This document shows, in pieces, positions 62,881-64,000 of a stretch of 64,000 nucleotides of DNA (position 1 is its first letter; each line of letters opens with the position of its first letter). A model generated the notes under the pieces. The model was not told the DNA's origin and made no database searches. It saw only the letters and a program-made list of their open reading frames with translations. The translations under genes were made by a program, and so were the position numbers. The DNA comes from Symbiodinium natans (lineage: Eukaryota > Sar > Dinophyceae > Suessiales > Symbiodiniaceae): positions 124,001-188,000 of the forward strand of contig CAJNDS010002213.1 of assembly GCA_905221605.1 (NCBI GenBank), written 5' to 3'.

Positions 62881-62972
62881 CTGCAGAAGGCCCCCGTCTC
62901 AGCCGCCGCCAGCCGAACGGTTCGCAAGGCGCGAGGGCCAGAGGACCAAGGTGTCCAGCCTCGGAGGGCCAT
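62881..62972 (+). CDS. Candidate plus-strand exon between an inverted-repeat element and a telomeric donor
   Basis: Acceptor AACCTAAAG and donor AT|GTTTAGGG enclose LQKAPVSAAASRTVRKARGP then EDQGVQPRRA. Open throughout with G/C-ending codons and basic. The minus strand is open too, starting at an ATG, so strand is likely but not certain. Confidence 0.5.
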
Positions 62973-63025
62973 GTTTAGGGTTTAGGGTTTAGTGTTCAGG
63001 GTTTAGGGCTAGGGTTTTGGGCTTA

Positions 63026-63126
63026 GGGTTTACGAAAATAGGGGACACCGAAAATAGACCCCCAAAATAGTAGGATCCCCTTATTTAATAAGGACCCAAA
63101 AAAGGTACACCTAACATCGTAAACCC
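63026..63126. mobile_element. GGGTTTACG-family element, complete
   Basis: GGGTTTACG at the left is exactly inverted as CGTAAACCC at the right. The core ATAGTAGGATCCCCTTAT matches the other copies. Confidence 0.8.
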
Positions 63127-63452
63127 TCCATGTGGGGTTGAGGGTTTGAGGTGTATGGGTTTAGGGTCTAGGGTCTAGGGTTTAGGGTTTAGGGTTTAGG
63201 GTTTAGGTTTTGGGGTTTAGGGCTTAGGGATTGGGGTTTGGGCTCAGGGTGTAGGGGTCTGGGGCTTCAGGGCTTTAGGGATTTTGGGGCTCATGCCCTT
63301 CAGGACCCTAAGCCCTGAGCTCTACCCCCTTTTCGGGTTTGGGGCTTCAGGGGTTTTTTGCACGTGGGATGTAGGCTCATGATCGTTCGGAGTTGTTCTG
63401 TTTTTTGGGGTCACTGGGGCCTGCGGGGATTCGAGTAGGATCGGGGTAGGTA

Positions 63453-63566
63453 CATGGTCCCTCAGTATGGGCCTTAAGGGGACCCCTCATATATATTTCT
63501 CAGAAACCCTGTACAACCCAAGGGCCCATACTTCAGAACCCTTGAAAGGAGGTAAGGCCCATATAG
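63453..63566. mobile_element. ACATGGTCCCT element, second copy
   Basis: ACATGGTCCCTCAGTATGGG, CTGTACAACCCAAGGGCCCA and AGGTAAGGCCCATA match 45324-45458. Confidence 0.55.
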
Positions 63567-63627
63567 CTACCCTTTGAGTAGGATCTAGGGTTCAGTGTTA
63601 AGGCTTGAAAAGCTATTTCTGAGTGAG

Positions 63628-63715
63628 GGGACGTCTTCGTCAACGACTTTGGGCCTGGGTCTAGCCTCTTGCTTCAAAACGGGCTTCTCCGGGTATTCAA
63701 GGAGGGCGATTCATG
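63628..63715 (+). CDS. Candidate plus-strand exon near the window end
   Basis: After TCTGAGTGAG the frame reads DVFVNDFGPGSSLLLQNGLL then RVFKEGD. A second frame is open for 94 codons over 63595-63879 but lacks an ATG. One of the two is probably real; ends uncertain. Confidence 0.4.
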
Positions 63716-64000
63716 TTCAGGGCAATTACACGGCTTGCGAAGTTTCGGTTCCCGACCGTCATGGTGCTCTCAAGAACCCGAGTGGGTATTTTTTCCACAG
63801 AAGCTTCAGTAGGGTTTATATAGGGTTTAGAGTTTTCGAGGCACCCCCAATCAGAGGCGCTAAGCCTGTGAGCCTTTAACCCTCAGCCCGTTGTCAAGTC
63901 AAGACCGATGCATCGCGCGTCTGCAGTGCAGACACGAAAAACCCCCAAAGGAAGCTACCTTCTAAGAGGGCTATAAAGGACAGAATGTGATATCTTGGTG

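Noticed and set aside
1-64000. CRISPR-like array of spaced direct repeats
   Set aside because: The heptamer repeats have no unique spacers of constant length, and the gene structure is clearly eukaryotic.

Overview
This window looks like nuclear DNA of a dinoflagellate-type alveolate. The signs are thousands of plant-type telomeric heptamers (TTTAGGG/CCCTAAA) scattered internally in both orientations, many very short exons, frequent GC and some GA splice donors, junctions of the form AG|G at both intron ends, and a gene of the SHSW/TIR-like multi-pass membrane family that I associate with dinoflagellates. No operon, rRNA, CRISPR array or long intact ORF is visible. Almost every long ORF on either strand is translated telomeric repeat (LGFRVWG / NPKPQT-type peptides) and is not a gene.

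The coding sequence sits in GC-rich islands of about 20-120 bp between heptamer arrays. Read as exons with consistent reading phase, the islands assemble into genes: two tandem copies of an RS/RD-rich protein ending in a RanBP2-type zinc finger (1.46-8.11 kb and 9.10-17.11 kb, minus strand, 11 exons each); a basic Lys/Arg-rich protein whose intron carries a 1-kb terminal-inverted-repeat element (22.8-25.5 kb, minus); a class I SAM-dependent methyltransferase (37.1-39.3 kb, minus); a small secreted protein (40.1-40.7 kb, minus); a SHSW/TIR-like membrane protein with an internal duplication and two frameshifts (49.4-52.8 kb, minus); a DUF2256 zinc-ribbon protein (55.6-56.1 kb, minus); and a TMTC/DUF1736-type membrane protein (58.5-59.0 kb, minus). 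About thirty further islands read as single exons or two-exon chains without a recognisable family, on both strands.

The introns hold the telomeric arrays, locally homogenised heptamer variants (TTTGGGG, CCCGAAA, TTAGGGC, CCTCCAAA), low-complexity tracts, and at least eight families of roughly 100-bp elements with terminal inverted repeats. Several of these elements lie inside introns, in one case ending eight bases before an apparent exon, which suggests introner-type insertion. Splice donors are often supplied by the repeat itself (exon|GTTTAGGG).

All gene models come from reading the sequence by eye. Exon ends were chosen for splice dinucleotide plus phase, and none has transcript support. 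The unrelated genes show no shared pathway; what unites the window is its architecture.
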